This document shows, one piece after another, positions 51,519 to 60,850 of a stretch of 64,000 bases of DNA. A program made the position numbers and the translations under genes. How positions within the stretch are numbered: the stretch's first letter is position 1; each line of letters starts with the position of its first letter. The stretch covers positions 2,170,001-2,234,000 of the forward strand of contig NZ_CP033019.1 in the NCBI RefSeq assembly GCF_003667705.1, in the 5' to 3' direction. Source of the DNA: Janthinobacterium agaricidamnosum. GTDB lineage: Bacteria; Pseudomonadota; Gammaproteobacteria; Burkholderiales; Burkholderiaceae_D. The notes beneath the pieces are model-generated. The model had not been told where the DNA came from, searched no databases, and saw nothing but the letters and a program-made list of their open reading frames with translations.

Positions 51519-52085
51519 TCAGCGCTGCAGCTGCAAGCCCACCAGCTTGTGCACCAGCTCCGACGACGTCGAGGCGGCGAACTTGCGCATCAGCTTGGCG
51601 CGGTGCATTTCCACCGTGCGGGGGCTGAGGTCGATCTGGCGGGCGATGACCTTGCTGGTCTTGCCTTCCACCAGCAGGGCGGCGATTTCGCGCTCGCGCG
51701 GGGTCAGTTCCGCCGTTACGGGGCGTTTCTCGCTGACATCTTCGAACGTCCAGATGCCCGCTCCCAGCGGTTGGTTCGGCAGCATGGCGTGGCCCGTCAC
51801 GTGACACCAGAACAATTCTCCATTACTGCGGCGCATGATGCGCTCGTCCGAATAGCGGCCCCTGGCGTTCATGATGGGGATGATGCGGTCACCGGTGCGC
51901 AGAAATTCGTCGTGCGTGGGGTAAAGTACTTCGAAGGACTGGTCGTCGAGCTGGGCGCGCGCATAGCCGAACATGGCCGCCAGCGCTTCGTTGCAGCTGC
52001 GCATGATGCGGTTTTCCGACATACACATGCCCACGGGCGCGTGCAGGAAGATGCTTTCATAATCGATGGCTGACGCGGCGTTCAT
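51519..52085 (-). CDS. PAS-LuxR transcription regulator
   Basis: 188 aa. PAS sensor at about 5-115 (IFLHAPVGMCMSENRIMRSCNEALAAMFGYARAQLDDQ), then a LuxR helix-turn-helix (ELTPREREIAALLVEGKTSKVIARQIDLSPRTVEMHRAKLMRKFAA). No receiver domain, so it probably senses a ligand or redox signal directly. Divergent from the CoA-transferase operon with 147 bp between them, and a likely regulator of it. It converges on the PhyH gene. Confidence 0.9.
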   Translation of the reverse strand: MNAASAIDYESIFLHAPVGMCMSENRIMRSCNEALAAMFGYARAQLDDQSFEVLYPTHDEFLRTGDRIIPIMNARGRYSDERIMRRSNGELFWCHVTGHAMLPNQPLGAGIWTFEDVSEKRPVTAELTPREREIAALLVEGKTSKVIARQIDLSPRTVEMHRAKLMRKFAASTSSELVHKLVGLQLQR

Positions 52086-52232
52086 CTGATGCGTATCACT
52101 CTCACAGGGGGATTGCCGGCACGGCGCCGGTAGTTCTACGGTATTGTACTTTCCACTCGCGTATTTTATGCTGAGACGCTGCCTGAGTCATGGACTCAAG
52201 ACCAAAGCTTAACAAAAGATAGAGGGACACCC

Positions 52233-52931
52233 ATGAATAAAGTTTATCCTGACGCCGCCTCGGCGCTGGCCGGTATCGTCCAAGATGGCCAGACCATCGC
52301 CGTCGGCGGCTTCGGCCTGTGCGGCATTCCCGAAGCCCTGATCGGCGCCTTGCGCGATTCGGGCGTGACGGGCCTGACCGCCATTTCCAACAACGCGGGC
52401 GTGGACGGCTTTGGCCTGGGCCAGTTGCTGACCACGCGCCAGATCAAGAAAATGATCGCCTCCTATGTGGGTGAAAACAAGGAATTCGCGCGCCAGTACC
52501 TGGCCGGCGAACTGGAGCTGGAATTCACGCCGCAAGGCACCTTGGCCGAGAAACTGCGCGCCGGCGGCGCCGGCATCCCCGCCTTCTTCACCAAGACGGG
52601 CGTGGGCACCATCGTTGCCGACGGCAAGGAACTGCGTGAATTCGACGGCGAACAATACGTGATGGAACGCAGCCTCGTGGCCGACGTGGCCCTGGTCAAA
52701 GCCTACATGGCCGACCGTGCGGGCAATTTGGTCTACCGCAAGACGGCGCGCAATTTCAACCCGAACGTGGCCATGGCGGGCAAGATCACCATCGTGGAAG
52801 TGGAAAAACTGGTCGAAGTGGGCGAGATCGACCCCGACCAGGTCCACACGCCGAGCATCTTCGTGCACCGCATCGTGGTCAACGCGAACCCGGAAAAACG
52901 CATCGAGCAGCGCACCGTGCGCGCCGACTAA
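52233..52931 (+). CDS. scoA: 3-oxoacid CoA-transferase subunit A
   Basis: 232 aa. With subunit B it moves CoA from succinyl-CoA to acetoacetate or a similar oxoacid. Signature AVGGFGLCGIPEALIGALRD and SNNAGVDGFGLGQLLTTRQIKKMIASYVGENKEF. AGAGGG precedes the ATG. First gene of a two-gene operon. Confidence 0.95.
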   Translation: MNKVYPDAASALAGIVQDGQTIAVGGFGLCGIPEALIGALRDSGVTGLTAISNNAGVDGFGLGQLLTTRQIKKMIASYVGENKEFARQYLAGELELEFTPQGTLAEKLRAGGAGIPAFFTKTGVGTIVADGKELREFDGEQYVMERSLVADVALVKAYMADRAGNLVYRKTARNFNPNVAMAGKITIVEVEKLVEVGEIDPDQVHTPSIFVHRIVVNANPEKRIEQRTVRAD

Positions 52932-52952
52932 ATACAAGATTGGGAGATGATC

Positions 52953-53603
52953 ATGGCTTGGACAAGAGATGAAATGGCCGCGCGCGCGGCAAAAGAATTG
53001 CAGGATGGCTTTTATGTGAATCTGGGCATCGGCTTGCCGACCCTGGTGGCCAACTATGTGCCGGACAATATCGAAGTGTTTTTGCAGTCGGAAAACGGCT
53101 TGCTGGGCATCGGCCCGTTTCCCACCGAAGATGAGGTTGATGCCGACCTGATCAACGCTGGCAAGCAGACGGTGACGGCCTTGCCCGGCGCCGCCTACTT
53201 CAGCTCGGCCGATTCGTTCGGCATGATTCGCGGCGGCAAGATCAACCTGGCTATCCTGGGCGCCATGCAAGTGTCGGAAAAGGGCGACCTGGCGAACTGG
53301 ATGATTCCAGGCAAGATGGTCAAAGGCATGGGCGGCGCGATGGACCTCGTCGCCGGCGTCAAGCGCGTCGTTGTGCTGATGGAGCACGTGGCCACGGCCA
53401 AGGATGGCACGACGTCGCACAAGTTGCTCAAGCAGTGCGACCTGCCGCTGACGGGCGTGGGCGTGGTCGACGTCATCATCAGCGACCTGGGCGTCATCGA
53501 CGTGACGGAAAACGGCTTGAAGCTGGTAGAACTGGCGCCGGGCGTGACCAAGGAGCAAGTGCAGGCGGCCACGGGCGCGGAACTGGACGTTTCCGCCGTA
53601 TAA
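52953..53603 (+). CDS. scoB: 3-oxoacid CoA-transferase subunit B
   Basis: 216 aa. Carries the catalytic Glu in [13 protein letters not shown] and [17 protein letters not shown] 52953 (MAWTRDEM) has GGGAG six nt upstream; ATG 52947 overlaps that site. Completes the heterodimer with subunit A and is followed by a terminator. Confidence 0.95.
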   Translation: MAWTRDEMAARAAKELQDGFYVNLGIGLPTLVANYVPDNIEVFLQSENGLLGIGPFPTEDEVDADLINAGKQTVTALPGAAYFSSADSFGMIRGGKINLAILGAMQVSEKGDLANWMIPGKMVKGMGGAMDLVAGVKRVVVLMEHVATAKDGTTSHKLLKQCDLPLTGVGVVDVIISDLGVIDVTENGLKLVELAPGVTKEQVQAATGAELDVSAV

Positions 53604-53621
53604 ACGGATCGTTGCATGCAT

Positions 53622-53654
53622 AAAAAAAGCGGACAGCGATGTCCGCTTTTTTTT
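53622..53654 (+). terminator. Rho-independent terminator after scoB
   Basis: Stem AAGCGGACA / TGTCCGCTT with a GCGA loop, preceded by A7 and followed by eight T. Confidence 0.95.
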
Positions 53655-53755
53655 CGCTGCGCACGCACTACGTCTGCGCCATGTCTAAGGCTGTCCCTGG
53701 AGTGTGCCTATGCTGGAACGGTGCAGGGCAGACGAAGTCACGACAAGGAGCAGTC

Positions 53756-54967
53756 ATGAAGGCAAACTGGTACGCATCGCCACTACTGAGGCGCATGGCA
53801 GGGAGTGTGTTGGCAGCGGGCTTGGCGGCGTTGCTGTCCGCCTGTGCTGCCGCTGGCGGCGAGCACGTCAACCCGGTGGTGACGGAGAAAGTATTCACGG
53901 GCGATCCCGCCCTGGCAAAAAACATCTTTGTCTTTCTGGATGGGACGCGCAATGACAGCGCCTCCGGGACCAATGTGCGCCGGGTCTTTGATGCGGTGCT
54001 CCATGCCGACGAGGCGCAGACCAGCGCCATCTATATCGAAGGCGTGGGCAGCGTCGAAAGTCCCGTGCTGGGCGCCAGTCTCGGCCTTGGCATGGAGCCG
54101 CGTATCCTGCGCGGCTATGACTTCGTCGCGCAGGCGTTTCGCCCCGGTGACAAGCTCTACATTTTGGGCTTCAGCCGTGGCGCCCACCAGGCCCGCGCAC
54201 TGGCTGGCCTGATCGCCTATGCGGGCGTGCCGGCCAGGTCGGAAGACGATATCGAACAACGGCTTCGGCGCGATAACGCCATCCTCGAAGTGGTCAAGCG
54301 CAAGAACGATGAAGCCTATGTGGATGCGTGGAAGGCGTGGCGGCCGGGACAGGAGCCGATCGCCGGTAAAGAGCTGCGCGAACGTTTCAAGGTTGCCGTG
54401 GTGCCGGTGGAAATCCAATTTCTCGGCCTGTGGGATACCGTGCCCGGTTCCCTGTTCAAGGACTTCGGTGTGTGCAAGGAAATGAGCGACGGCAGGGACG
54501 GCGACCGCTACAAGTCCGATTCCTATCCGCCGATCCGCCGCATCCTGCACGCCGTGTCGCGCGATGAAAAGCGCAGCCGCTTCCATCCCATCTTGCTGTG
54601 TCCGCCCATTAATGCGGACTACACGAGCGTCAGCGAACTCTGGTTTCCCGGATCGCATGCCGATATCGGTGGTGGTTACGCCGATTCACGGTCGTTGTCC
54701 GATCTGTCGCTGGCGTGGATGATGACGGGCCTGGCGCAAGATTATGCGCTCCCGCCGTTGCAGCTGGCTGGCGATCCGCTGGGCCTGGCGCATTGGTCGA
54801 TCGGCGACCGGCCGGCCAATTTGTTCAGCCATTGCGAGGACAGGGTATTGCCCGACGGCGCCATGCAGGCCCCGGCCCTGCAAGTGAGGACCGTTGCCGG
54901 CAGCGCGCCGTTGCGCATGCAGGGTGTGATCGAGCAACGGCCCTATCCGTTGGAGTGCTCGCGCTAG
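53756..54967 (+). CDS. DUF2235-family lipoprotein (putative lipase/phospholipase-like)
   Basis: 403 aa. Lipoprotein signal with lipobox LSAC, lipidated Cys C30. The DUF2235 alpha/beta-hydrolase-like domain starts FVFLDGTRND and has nucleophile motif GFSRG (S140) followed by AHQARALAGLI, then LGLWDTVPGS and GSHADIGGGYAD. This family includes Tle1 phospholipase effectors of type VI secretion; no VgrG or immunity-like gene is adjacent, so a housekeeping envelope lipase is equally possible. AAGGAG precedes ATG 53756. Confidence 0.85.
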   Translation: MKANWYASPLLRRMAGSVLAAGLAALLSACAAAGGEHVNPVVTEKVFTGDPALAKNIFVFLDGTRNDSASGTNVRRVFDAVLHADEAQTSAIYIEGVGSVESPVLGASLGLGMEPRILRGYDFVAQAFRPGDKLYILGFSRGAHQARALAGLIAYAGVPARSEDDIEQRLRRDNAILEVVKRKNDEAYVDAWKAWRPGQEPIAGKELRERFKVAVVPVEIQFLGLWDTVPGSLFKDFGVCKEMSDGRDGDRYKSDSYPPIRRILHAVSRDEKRSRFHPILLCPPINADYTSVSELWFPGSHADIGGGYADSRSLSDLSLAWMMTGLAQDYALPPLQLAGDPLGLAHWSIGDRPANLFSHCEDRVLPDGAMQAPALQVRTVAGSAPLRMQGVIEQRPYPLECSR

Positions 54968-54976
54968 CCCGGTCGT

Positions 54977-55390
54977 TTATGCGGCGCCAGCCTTGCCGCG
55001 CAAGCCGTCCAGGCTGTAGGCGCCGCCACCGGCCGCCGCGAAGTACAGGAAGGTGAAGCAGTACATCACGGCCATTTCGCCGCCGTTCAGGATCGGTAAA
55101 AAGCCGGCAGGCGCATGCGCGATGAAATAGGCGGCTGCCATCTGGCCCGACAGGATGAAGGCGACGGGGCGCGTGAACAGGCCGAGCAGCAGCAAGCTGC
55201 CGCCTACCAGCTCGATGACGCCGGCCGCGCCCATCAGGGAAAACAGTTGCAAGCCGTCGAACATGGCCACGTGCGGCGCACCGAACAGTTTTGCCGTGCC
55301 ATGTTGCAGGAAAAGGAAGCCGAGGATGATGCGCAGCAAGCCCAGCAAGCGTGGGGACCAGGTGGCGTAGAGGGCGGGCGAGAGGGACAT
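54977..55390 (-). CDS. DoxX-family membrane protein
   Basis: 137 aa, four predicted membrane helices (LLGLLRIILGFLFLQHGTAKL, LMGAAGVIELVGGSLLLLGLF, FILSGQMAAAYFIAHA, MYCFTFLYFAAAGGGAYSLDG). DoxX/YphA proteins are linked to quinone or thiol redox homeostasis but mostly uncharacterised. ATG 55390 has GGAG six nt upstream. Converges on the lipoprotein gene with a 9-bp gap. Confidence 0.85.
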   Translation of the reverse strand: MSLSPALYATWSPRLLGLLRIILGFLFLQHGTAKLFGAPHVAMFDGLQLFSLMGAAGVIELVGGSLLLLGLFTRPVAFILSGQMAAAYFIAHAPAGFLPILNGGEMAVMYCFTFLYFAAAGGGAYSLDGLRGKAGAA

Positions 55391-55577
55391 GGCGTACTCC
55401 ATTCAAAGGTGGATGGTTCGGTGTCTGGCTTGCATTAACGTAATGTCATTATGCGGGAGCCTGGCGGCGAACAATAGACAGTACTGTAATGGTTTTTCAT
55501 TCATTGATCATCCGATGAAATATTGATGCATGATTTACCATATGTTGATGATGCAATAAAAAACCCCTCGCGCATGC

Positions 55578-55610
55578 AAAAAGCCCCGCAGATCGCTCTG
55601 CGGGGCTTTT
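55578..55610 (-). terminator. Rho-independent terminator after dctA
   Basis: Near-perfect stem AAAAGCCCCGCAGA / TCTGCGGGGCTTTT with a short loop; T-run on the minus strand. It lies 30 bp past the dctA stop. Confidence 0.93.
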
Positions 55611-55639
55611 CAATGGAGAGTACAGCTTGCTTGACGGGC

Positions 55640-56941
55640 TTACTTGACGATATTCACGGTCGGTGCAACGTAGGCGTCGTCGGCCGGGTGGGTGGGATGG
55701 GCCAGCTCGCTGTGCAGCTTGTCCATGTCCAGTTCCTTTTCCCATTTCGACACGACGATGGTGGCCACGCCGTTACCGACAAAGTTGGTCAGCGCGCGGC
55801 ATTCGCTCATGAAGCGGTCGATGCCCAGGATCAGCGCCATGCCGGCCACGGGAATCGTCGGCACCACGGCCAGGGTGGCGGCCAGGGTGATGAAGCCGGC
55901 GCCCGTGATGCCGGACGCGCCTTTCGACGTCAGCATCGCCACGCCCAGGATGGTGAGCTCTTGCCAGATCGTCAGTTCCGTGTTGGTTGCCTGTGCAACA
56001 AACAGGGCGGCCATGGTCATGTAGATATTGGTGCCGTCCAGGTTGAACGAGTAGCCGGTCGGCACGACCAGGCCGACGACTGGCTTGGAGCAGCCCAGGC
56101 GCTCGAGTTTCTTCATCAGGGCCGGCAGCGCCGATTCCGACGAGCTGGTACCGAGCACGATCAGCAATTCTTCCTTGATGTACAACAAGAAGCGGCCGAT
56201 GGAGAAGCCCGTGTACTTGGCGATCAGGCCCAGCACGACGAAGACGAACAGGAAGCAGGTCAGGTAGAACGAACCCATTAGTTTAGCCAGCGGGATCAGC
56301 GAAGCCAGGCCGTATTTACCGATGGTAAAGGCCATCGCGCCGAACGCGCCGATCGGAGCGACTTTCATGATGATGTTGACCATGCCGAAGATGGCATGCG
56401 ACAGCTCGTCGATCAGCTTGGTGACGGGACGGCCACGCTCGCCCAGCAGGGACAGCGAGAAGCCGAACAGGATGGCGATCAACAGCACTTGCAGGATGTC
56501 GCCCTTGGCGAAGGCATCGACGAAGGTCTTCGGGATGATATTCATCAGGAAGTCGACGGTGCTCATGCCTTCGGCGTGCGTGTATTGCGCGATCGACTTG
56601 GCATCGAGGTGGGCCGGATCGGCGTTGAAGCCGGCGCCCGGTTTCAGGATGTTAGCAACCAGCAAGCCGATGGCCAGCGCGAAGGTGGAGACCACTTCGA
56701 AGTACAGCAGCGCCTTGCCGCCCACGCGGCCGATTTTCTTGACGTCCTGCATGCCGGCGATGCCGGAGACCACGGTACAGAAGATCACGGGGGCGATGAT
56801 CATCTTGATCAGTTTGATAAAGCCGTCGCCCAGCGGTTTCATGTCGACGGCGTTCGAAGGGTAGAACACCCCCAGCAGCACGCCAGCCACGATGGCGAAC
56901 AGCACCTGTACGTACAGGATTTTATAGAATGGTTTTTTCAC
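55640..56941 (-). CDS. dctA: C4-dicarboxylate transporter DctA
   Basis: 433 aa. Sodium- or proton-coupled uptake of succinate, fumarate and malate. Eight-helix glutamate/dicarboxylate symporter fold. Signatures: [23 protein letters not shown], the serine-rich reentrant loop [19 protein letters not shown], and [22 protein letters not shown]. Divergent from an alpha/beta hydrolase gene; no dctBD pair is present in the window. Confidence 0.96.
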   Translation of the reverse strand: MKKPFYKILYVQVLFAIVAGVLLGVFYPSNAVDMKPLGDGFIKLIKMIIAPVIFCTVVSGIAGMQDVKKIGRVGGKALLYFEVVSTFALAIGLLVANILKPGAGFNADPAHLDAKSIAQYTHAEGMSTVDFLMNIIPKTFVDAFAKGDILQVLLIAILFGFSLSLLGERGRPVTKLIDELSHAIFGMVNIIMKVAPIGAFGAMAFTIGKYGLASLIPLAKLMGSFYLTCFLFVFVVLGLIAKYTGFSIGRFLLYIKEELLIVLGTSSSESALPALMKKLERLGCSKPVVGLVVPTGYSFNLDGTNIYMTMAALFVAQATNTELTIWQELTILGVAMLTSKGASGITGAGFITLAATLAVVPTIPVAGMALILGIDRFMSECRALTNFVGNGVATIVVSKWEKELDMDKLHSELAHPTHPADDAYVAPTVNIVK

Positions 56942-57204
56942 GAGTGGTCTCCTCTTGCGGGTTGATGCTGCGAATCATCCGCCCATTGGCAGGCGTGCTC
57001 AATTGTGGATAACCGCAGATATGCAGTTTCGCTATATCGGGTATTGCGCCATGGCGAATGTGCCAGTGCTATGCTGCGGCGCAGCATTTCAGCCGCGCGC
57101 TTGGAGCATTGCCCGCGCTGCGCTACACTGCCGTAGCGTCGCGCGCGGGACATCCCTTGGCAGGCAGAAAGCGGTGCTCTTTTTATATCGAATAAGGAAA
57201 TCGA

Positions 57205-58086
57205 ATGATCGAAGCGAGCATCAAATCCGTCCAGTGCATCTCCCCCGCAGGCCTGCACACCATGTCGTACAAGGAGTGGGGCGCGCCCGACAATCCGAAC
57301 GTGCTCGTCTGCGCCCATGGCGTGACGCGCGTGGCGGACGACTTCGACAACCTGGCGCGCGCCATGGCCAGCGATTACCGCGTGATCTGCCCCGACGTGG
57401 TGGGACGCGGGCGCTCGGGCTGGCTGGCCAATCCCCAGTTCTACCGCGTGCCCCAGTATGTGAGCGACATGGTGACCCTGCTGGCGCGCGTGCTGGCCAA
57501 TGGCGAGCGCCAGACGGTGGACTGGTTCGGCACCTCGATGGGCGGCTTGATCGGCCTGGGCCTGGCCTCGTTGCCGCACAGCCCGATCAGCAAGCTGGTA
57601 TTGAACGATATCGGCCCGACCCTGGCGCCGGAAGCCTTGCAGCGCATCGGCGACTACATCGGCCAGGACTTGCGTTTCGATACCTTCGAGCAGGGCGCCA
57701 AATTTGTGCGCGACGTGTCCGCCAGCTTCGGCCCGCACACGGATGCGGAATGGCATAAACTGGCAGTCGATGTGTTGCGGCAAGACAAGGATGGCCATTG
57801 GCGCCGTCACTATGATATGGGACTGGCCATGCCGTTCCGCTCGGCCACGCCGGAATCGGCGGCCAGCGACGAAGCCATGCTGTGGGCCGCGTACGATGCC
57901 GTGCGCTGCCCCACCTTGCTGGTGCGCGGGTCGGAATCCGATCTGCTGTCGCACGCGACGGCGCAGATCATGCTGGGCCGCGGCCCGAAAGCGGAACTGG
58001 TGGAAATCGCCGGCGTGGGCCATGCGCCCACTTTCGTCCACGACGACCAGATCGCCATCGCGCGCAAGTTTTTGCTGGGCAAGTAA
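57205..58086 (+). CDS. Alpha/beta hydrolase
   Basis: 293 aa. Nucleophile S111 in WFGTSMGGLIG, acid probably the Asp of LLVRGSESDLL, catalytic His in GVGHAPTF. Oxyanion-side motif VLVCAHGVTRVADDFDNLA. AAGGA lies six nt before the ATG. First of a plus-strand run with the RidA-like gene and relA; substrate unknown. Confidence 0.88.
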   Translation: MIEASIKSVQCISPAGLHTMSYKEWGAPDNPNVLVCAHGVTRVADDFDNLARAMASDYRVICPDVVGRGRSGWLANPQFYRVPQYVSDMVTLLARVLANGERQTVDWFGTSMGGLIGLGLASLPHSPISKLVLNDIGPTLAPEALQRIGDYIGQDLRFDTFEQGAKFVRDVSASFGPHTDAEWHKLAVDVLRQDKDGHWRRHYDMGLAMPFRSATPESAASDEAMLWAAYDAVRCPTLLVRGSESDLLSHATAQIMLGRGPKAELVEIAGVGHAPTFVHDDQIAIARKFLLGK

Positions 58087-58140
58087 GAAGGCAACAAGCA
58101 ATACCGCTGTACAGATTTTGAAACAACCGAAAGAAGAAGC

Positions 58141-58491
58141 ATGGAAATTACACGACTGCACGTAGGCAAACGCCTTTCTGAAGTAGCGATACACAACAAC
58201 ACCATCTACCTGGCGGGACAGATCGCGGAAGACACCACGCAAGGCATCGTCGGCCAGACGCGTGAAGTGCTCGGCCACGTCGACCGTTTGCTGATGGAAG
58301 CGGGCAGCGACAAGACCTGCATCCTGTCGTGCCAGATCTACATCGCCGACATGAAGGATTTCGACGGCATGAATGAAGTGTGGGACGACTGGGTCGCTTC
58401 CGGTCACACGCCGCCGCGCGCCACGGTGGAAGCGAAACTGGCCAATCCGGCTTGCTTGGTAGAAATCGTCATCATCGCTGCAGAGCGCTAA
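58141..58491 (+). CDS. RidA/YjgF family protein
   Basis: 116 aa. Members hydrolyse reactive enamine/imine intermediates. The Arg-containing signature PPRATVEAKLANPACLVEIVIIAAE and IYLAGQIAEDTTQGIVGQTREVLGHVDRLLMEAG fit. Complete and single-domain. 54 bp after the hydrolase gene. Confidence 0.92.
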   Translation: MEITRLHVGKRLSEVAIHNNTIYLAGQIAEDTTQGIVGQTREVLGHVDRLLMEAGSDKTCILSCQIYIADMKDFDGMNEVWDDWVASGHTPPRATVEAKLANPACLVEIVIIAAER

Positions 58492-58523
58492 GTTATTGAG
58501 TTGTTAAGTTTATAAGGTATCAC

Positions 58524-60776
58524 ATGGTTTCCATCTCGGCCCCGAATAGCGCCACCTCGGAACAACTGGTAGAGGGCTTGAGTGCGCCGGACTGCGCGCG
58601 CGTGCTGGACGCGCTCGCGTATGCCACCGCAGCGTATGGCGACAAGCAGACCTTTGCCGGCCGCTCCGCGCTGGACTTCGCCATCGGCGTGGCCACCACC
58701 CTGGCGTTCCTGCGCAGCGATGCGGAAACGCGCATCGCCGGCCTGATGTTCGAGCTGACCTTGCTGGAACCCGATACGGCGGCCGACATCGAGCCGCGCT
58801 TCGGCAAGCAGGTGTGCGACCTGGCGACAGGCGTGCGCCAGCTGATCCGTTTGCGTGCGCTGACCCAGGCGCAGCACGGCGGCGCTGCCGGGCGCGGCAA
58901 GAATGCGGCGCAGCAAGCCGTGGCCCAGGTGGAAACCTTGCGCAAGATGTTGCTGGCGATGGCGTCCGACATGCGTGTCGTGCTGGTGCGCCTGGCCGCT
59001 TGCGTGACGACCTTGCGTTACTTTGCCGAATTAAAGCTGTTCAATGAAATGACGCGCGAATACGGCAAGGAAACCCTGGATTTGTACGCGCCGCTGGCCA
59101 ACCGCCTCGGTATCTGGCAACTGAAGTGGGAACTGGAAGACTTGTCGTTCCGCTTCATCGAGCCGGAAGCGTATAAACGCATCGCCAAGATGCTGGAAGA
59201 AAAGCGCATGATGCGCGAGGGCTTCGTGTCCTCGGCGATTCTGCGCCTGCAGACGGAACTGGCTTCGGCCGGTATCCAGGCGGAAGTATTTGGCCGCCCG
59301 AAACATATTTACAGCATCTGGAACAAGATGCGCGGCAAGGAACTCGATTTCACGGCCCTGTACGACGTGCGCGCCTTCCGCGTCATCGTTGCCGACGTGA
59401 AAACTTGCTACACGGTACTGGGCGTGGTCCACAATATCTGGACCCCCATCCCGAAAGAATTCGACGATTACATTTCGCGCCCGAAACCGAATGGGTACCA
59501 GTCGCTGCACACGGTGGTGACGGCCGAGGATGGCCGCCCGCTGGAAGTGCAAATCCGCACGAATGAAATGCACAGCTTTGCCGAATACGGCGTGGCTGCG
59601 CACTGGCGCTACAAGGAAGAGGGCGGCTCGAACTTTGCCGGCCAGAAATACGACGAAAAGATCGCCTGGCTGCGCCAGTTGCTGGCCTGGAAAACGGAAG
59701 TGGCCGATGCCGTCGTGGGCCAGGAAGAAATCCAGCGCGAATGGGTGGAAAAGCTCAAGTCCGCCACGCTGGACGACCGCATCTTCGTCATGACGCCGCA
59801 GGCGCGCGTGCTGGAATTGCCCGTGGGTGCCACGCCCGTCGACTTTGCGTATCACCTGCACACGGACGTGGGCCACCGCTGCCGCGGCGCCAAGGTCGAC
59901 GGCATCATGGTGCCCCTGAATACCCAGCTGAAGAACGGCCAGACCTGCGAAATCATCACGGCCAAGGGTGCGCCGGGCACGGCCGGGCCGTCGCGCGACT
60001 GGCTCAGCGCCGGCTACGCCGTCAGCACGCGCACGCGCTCGAAGATCCGCGCCTGGTTCCATGCCATCGACATGCAGGAAACCCTGGCCCACGGCCGCGC
60101 GCTGGTGGAAAAATCCCTGCAGCGCGAAGGCAAGACGGCCGTCAACCTCGAGGCGCTGGCGCAAAAGCTGGGCTTTGCGAAAGTCGACGAGCTGTTCCTG
60201 TCGGTAGGCAAGGATGAATTCAGCCTGCGCCACGTGGAGCAGGCGCTGCACGACAATGGCGAAGTGGTGGTGCCGGAAGACGCCGTGCTGGTGGGCAAGA
60301 GCCGCGCCTCCAGCGTGGAGCAGGGGGCCAAGTCCGGCGTGCTGGTGGTCGGTACGGAAGGCTTGATGACGGTGCTGGCCAAGTGCTGCAAGCCGGCGCC
60401 ACCGGACAGCATCGTCGGTTTCGTCACGCGCGGCAAGGGCGTCTCCATCCACCGCGCCACGTGCAAGAACTTCGAGGAAATGCGCGCCAAGTCGCCCGAG
60501 CGCGTGATTTTTACCGAGTGGGGCAGCACGGGCGGCCACGACACCGTGTATCCGGTCGACATCTTTATTCTGGCAGGCGACCGCCAGGGCTTGCTGCGCG
60601 ACATCTCCGAAATCTTTTCGCGCGAAAAGATCAACGTGATCGGCGTCAACACCCAAAGCGCCAAGGGCCAGGCCCGCATGACGTTTACGGCCGAGATCAG
60701 CTCGACGGCGCAGTTGTTGAAGGCGCTGAATGTGATCAAGGATGTGAGTGGGGTCCTGGAAGCGCGGCGCAGTTAG
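58524..60776 (+). CDS. relA: GTP pyrophosphokinase RelA (ppGpp synthetase)
   Basis: 750 aa. Makes (p)ppGpp on starved ribosomes. The hydrolase HD domain is degenerate: the HD pair is replaced in LMFELTLLEPD. The synthetase carries the RelA-type EFDD motif (residues 312-315) in EFDDYISRPKPNGYQSLHT, and RxKD of bifunctional SpoT is absent. TGS domain (IFVMTPQARVLELPVGATPVDFAYHLHTDVGHRC) and a C-terminal ACT domain follow. Hence a synthetase-only RelA. Confidence 0.95.
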   Translation: MVSISAPNSATSEQLVEGLSAPDCARVLDALAYATAAYGDKQTFAGRSALDFAIGVATTLAFLRSDAETRIAGLMFELTLLEPDTAADIEPRFGKQVCDLATGVRQLIRLRALTQAQHGGAAGRGKNAAQQAVAQVETLRKMLLAMASDMRVVLVRLAACVTTLRYFAELKLFNEMTREYGKETLDLYAPLANRLGIWQLKWELEDLSFRFIEPEAYKRIAKMLEEKRMMREGFVSSAILRLQTELASAGIQAEVFGRPKHIYSIWNKMRGKELDFTALYDVRAFRVIVADVKTCYTVLGVVHNIWTPIPKEFDDYISRPKPNGYQSLHTVVTAEDGRPLEVQIRTNEMHSFAEYGVAAHWRYKEEGGSNFAGQKYDEKIAWLRQLLAWKTEVADAVVGQEEIQREWVEKLKSATLDDRIFVMTPQARVLELPVGATPVDFAYHLHTDVGHRCRGAKVDGIMVPLNTQLKNGQTCEIITAKGAPGTAGPSRDWLSAGYAVSTRTRSKIRAWFHAIDMQETLAHGRALVEKSLQREGKTAVNLEALAQKLGFAKVDELFLSVGKDEFSLRHVEQALHDNGEVVVPEDAVLVGKSRASSVEQGAKSGVLVVGTEGLMTVLAKCCKPAPPDSIVGFVTRGKGVSIHRATCKNFEEMRAKSPERVIFTEWGSTGGHDTVYPVDIFILAGDRQGLLRDISEIFSREKINVIGVNTQSAKGQARMTFTAEISSTAQLLKALNVIKDVSGVLEARRS

Positions 60777-60802
60777 TTGGAGTTACCCCGAGAGCAGAGG
60801 CT

Positions 60803-60829
60803 GGGGTCAGACCCGGCGGGTCTGACCCC
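60803..60829. repeat. Perfect palindrome GGGGTCAGACCC with 3-nt centre
   Basis: Arms GGGGTCAGACCC and GGGTCTGACCCC around GGC, in the gap between convergent relA and the CDF gene. No U-tract. It looks like a REP-type intergenic palindrome, and could also terminate both genes. Confidence 0.8.
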
Positions 60830-60850
60830 GGTCTTTGCCGTTGGGTTCAA

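Noticed and set aside
57158..57173. TGGCAGG-N4-AAGC sigma-54-like site before the alpha/beta hydrolase
   Set aside because: GG/GC spacing is right but the -12 half (AAGCG) does not fit TTGCW.
59031..60656. 541-codon open frame antisense to relA
   Set aside because: Same shadow effect; composition is not protein-like and RelA is unambiguous on the other strand.
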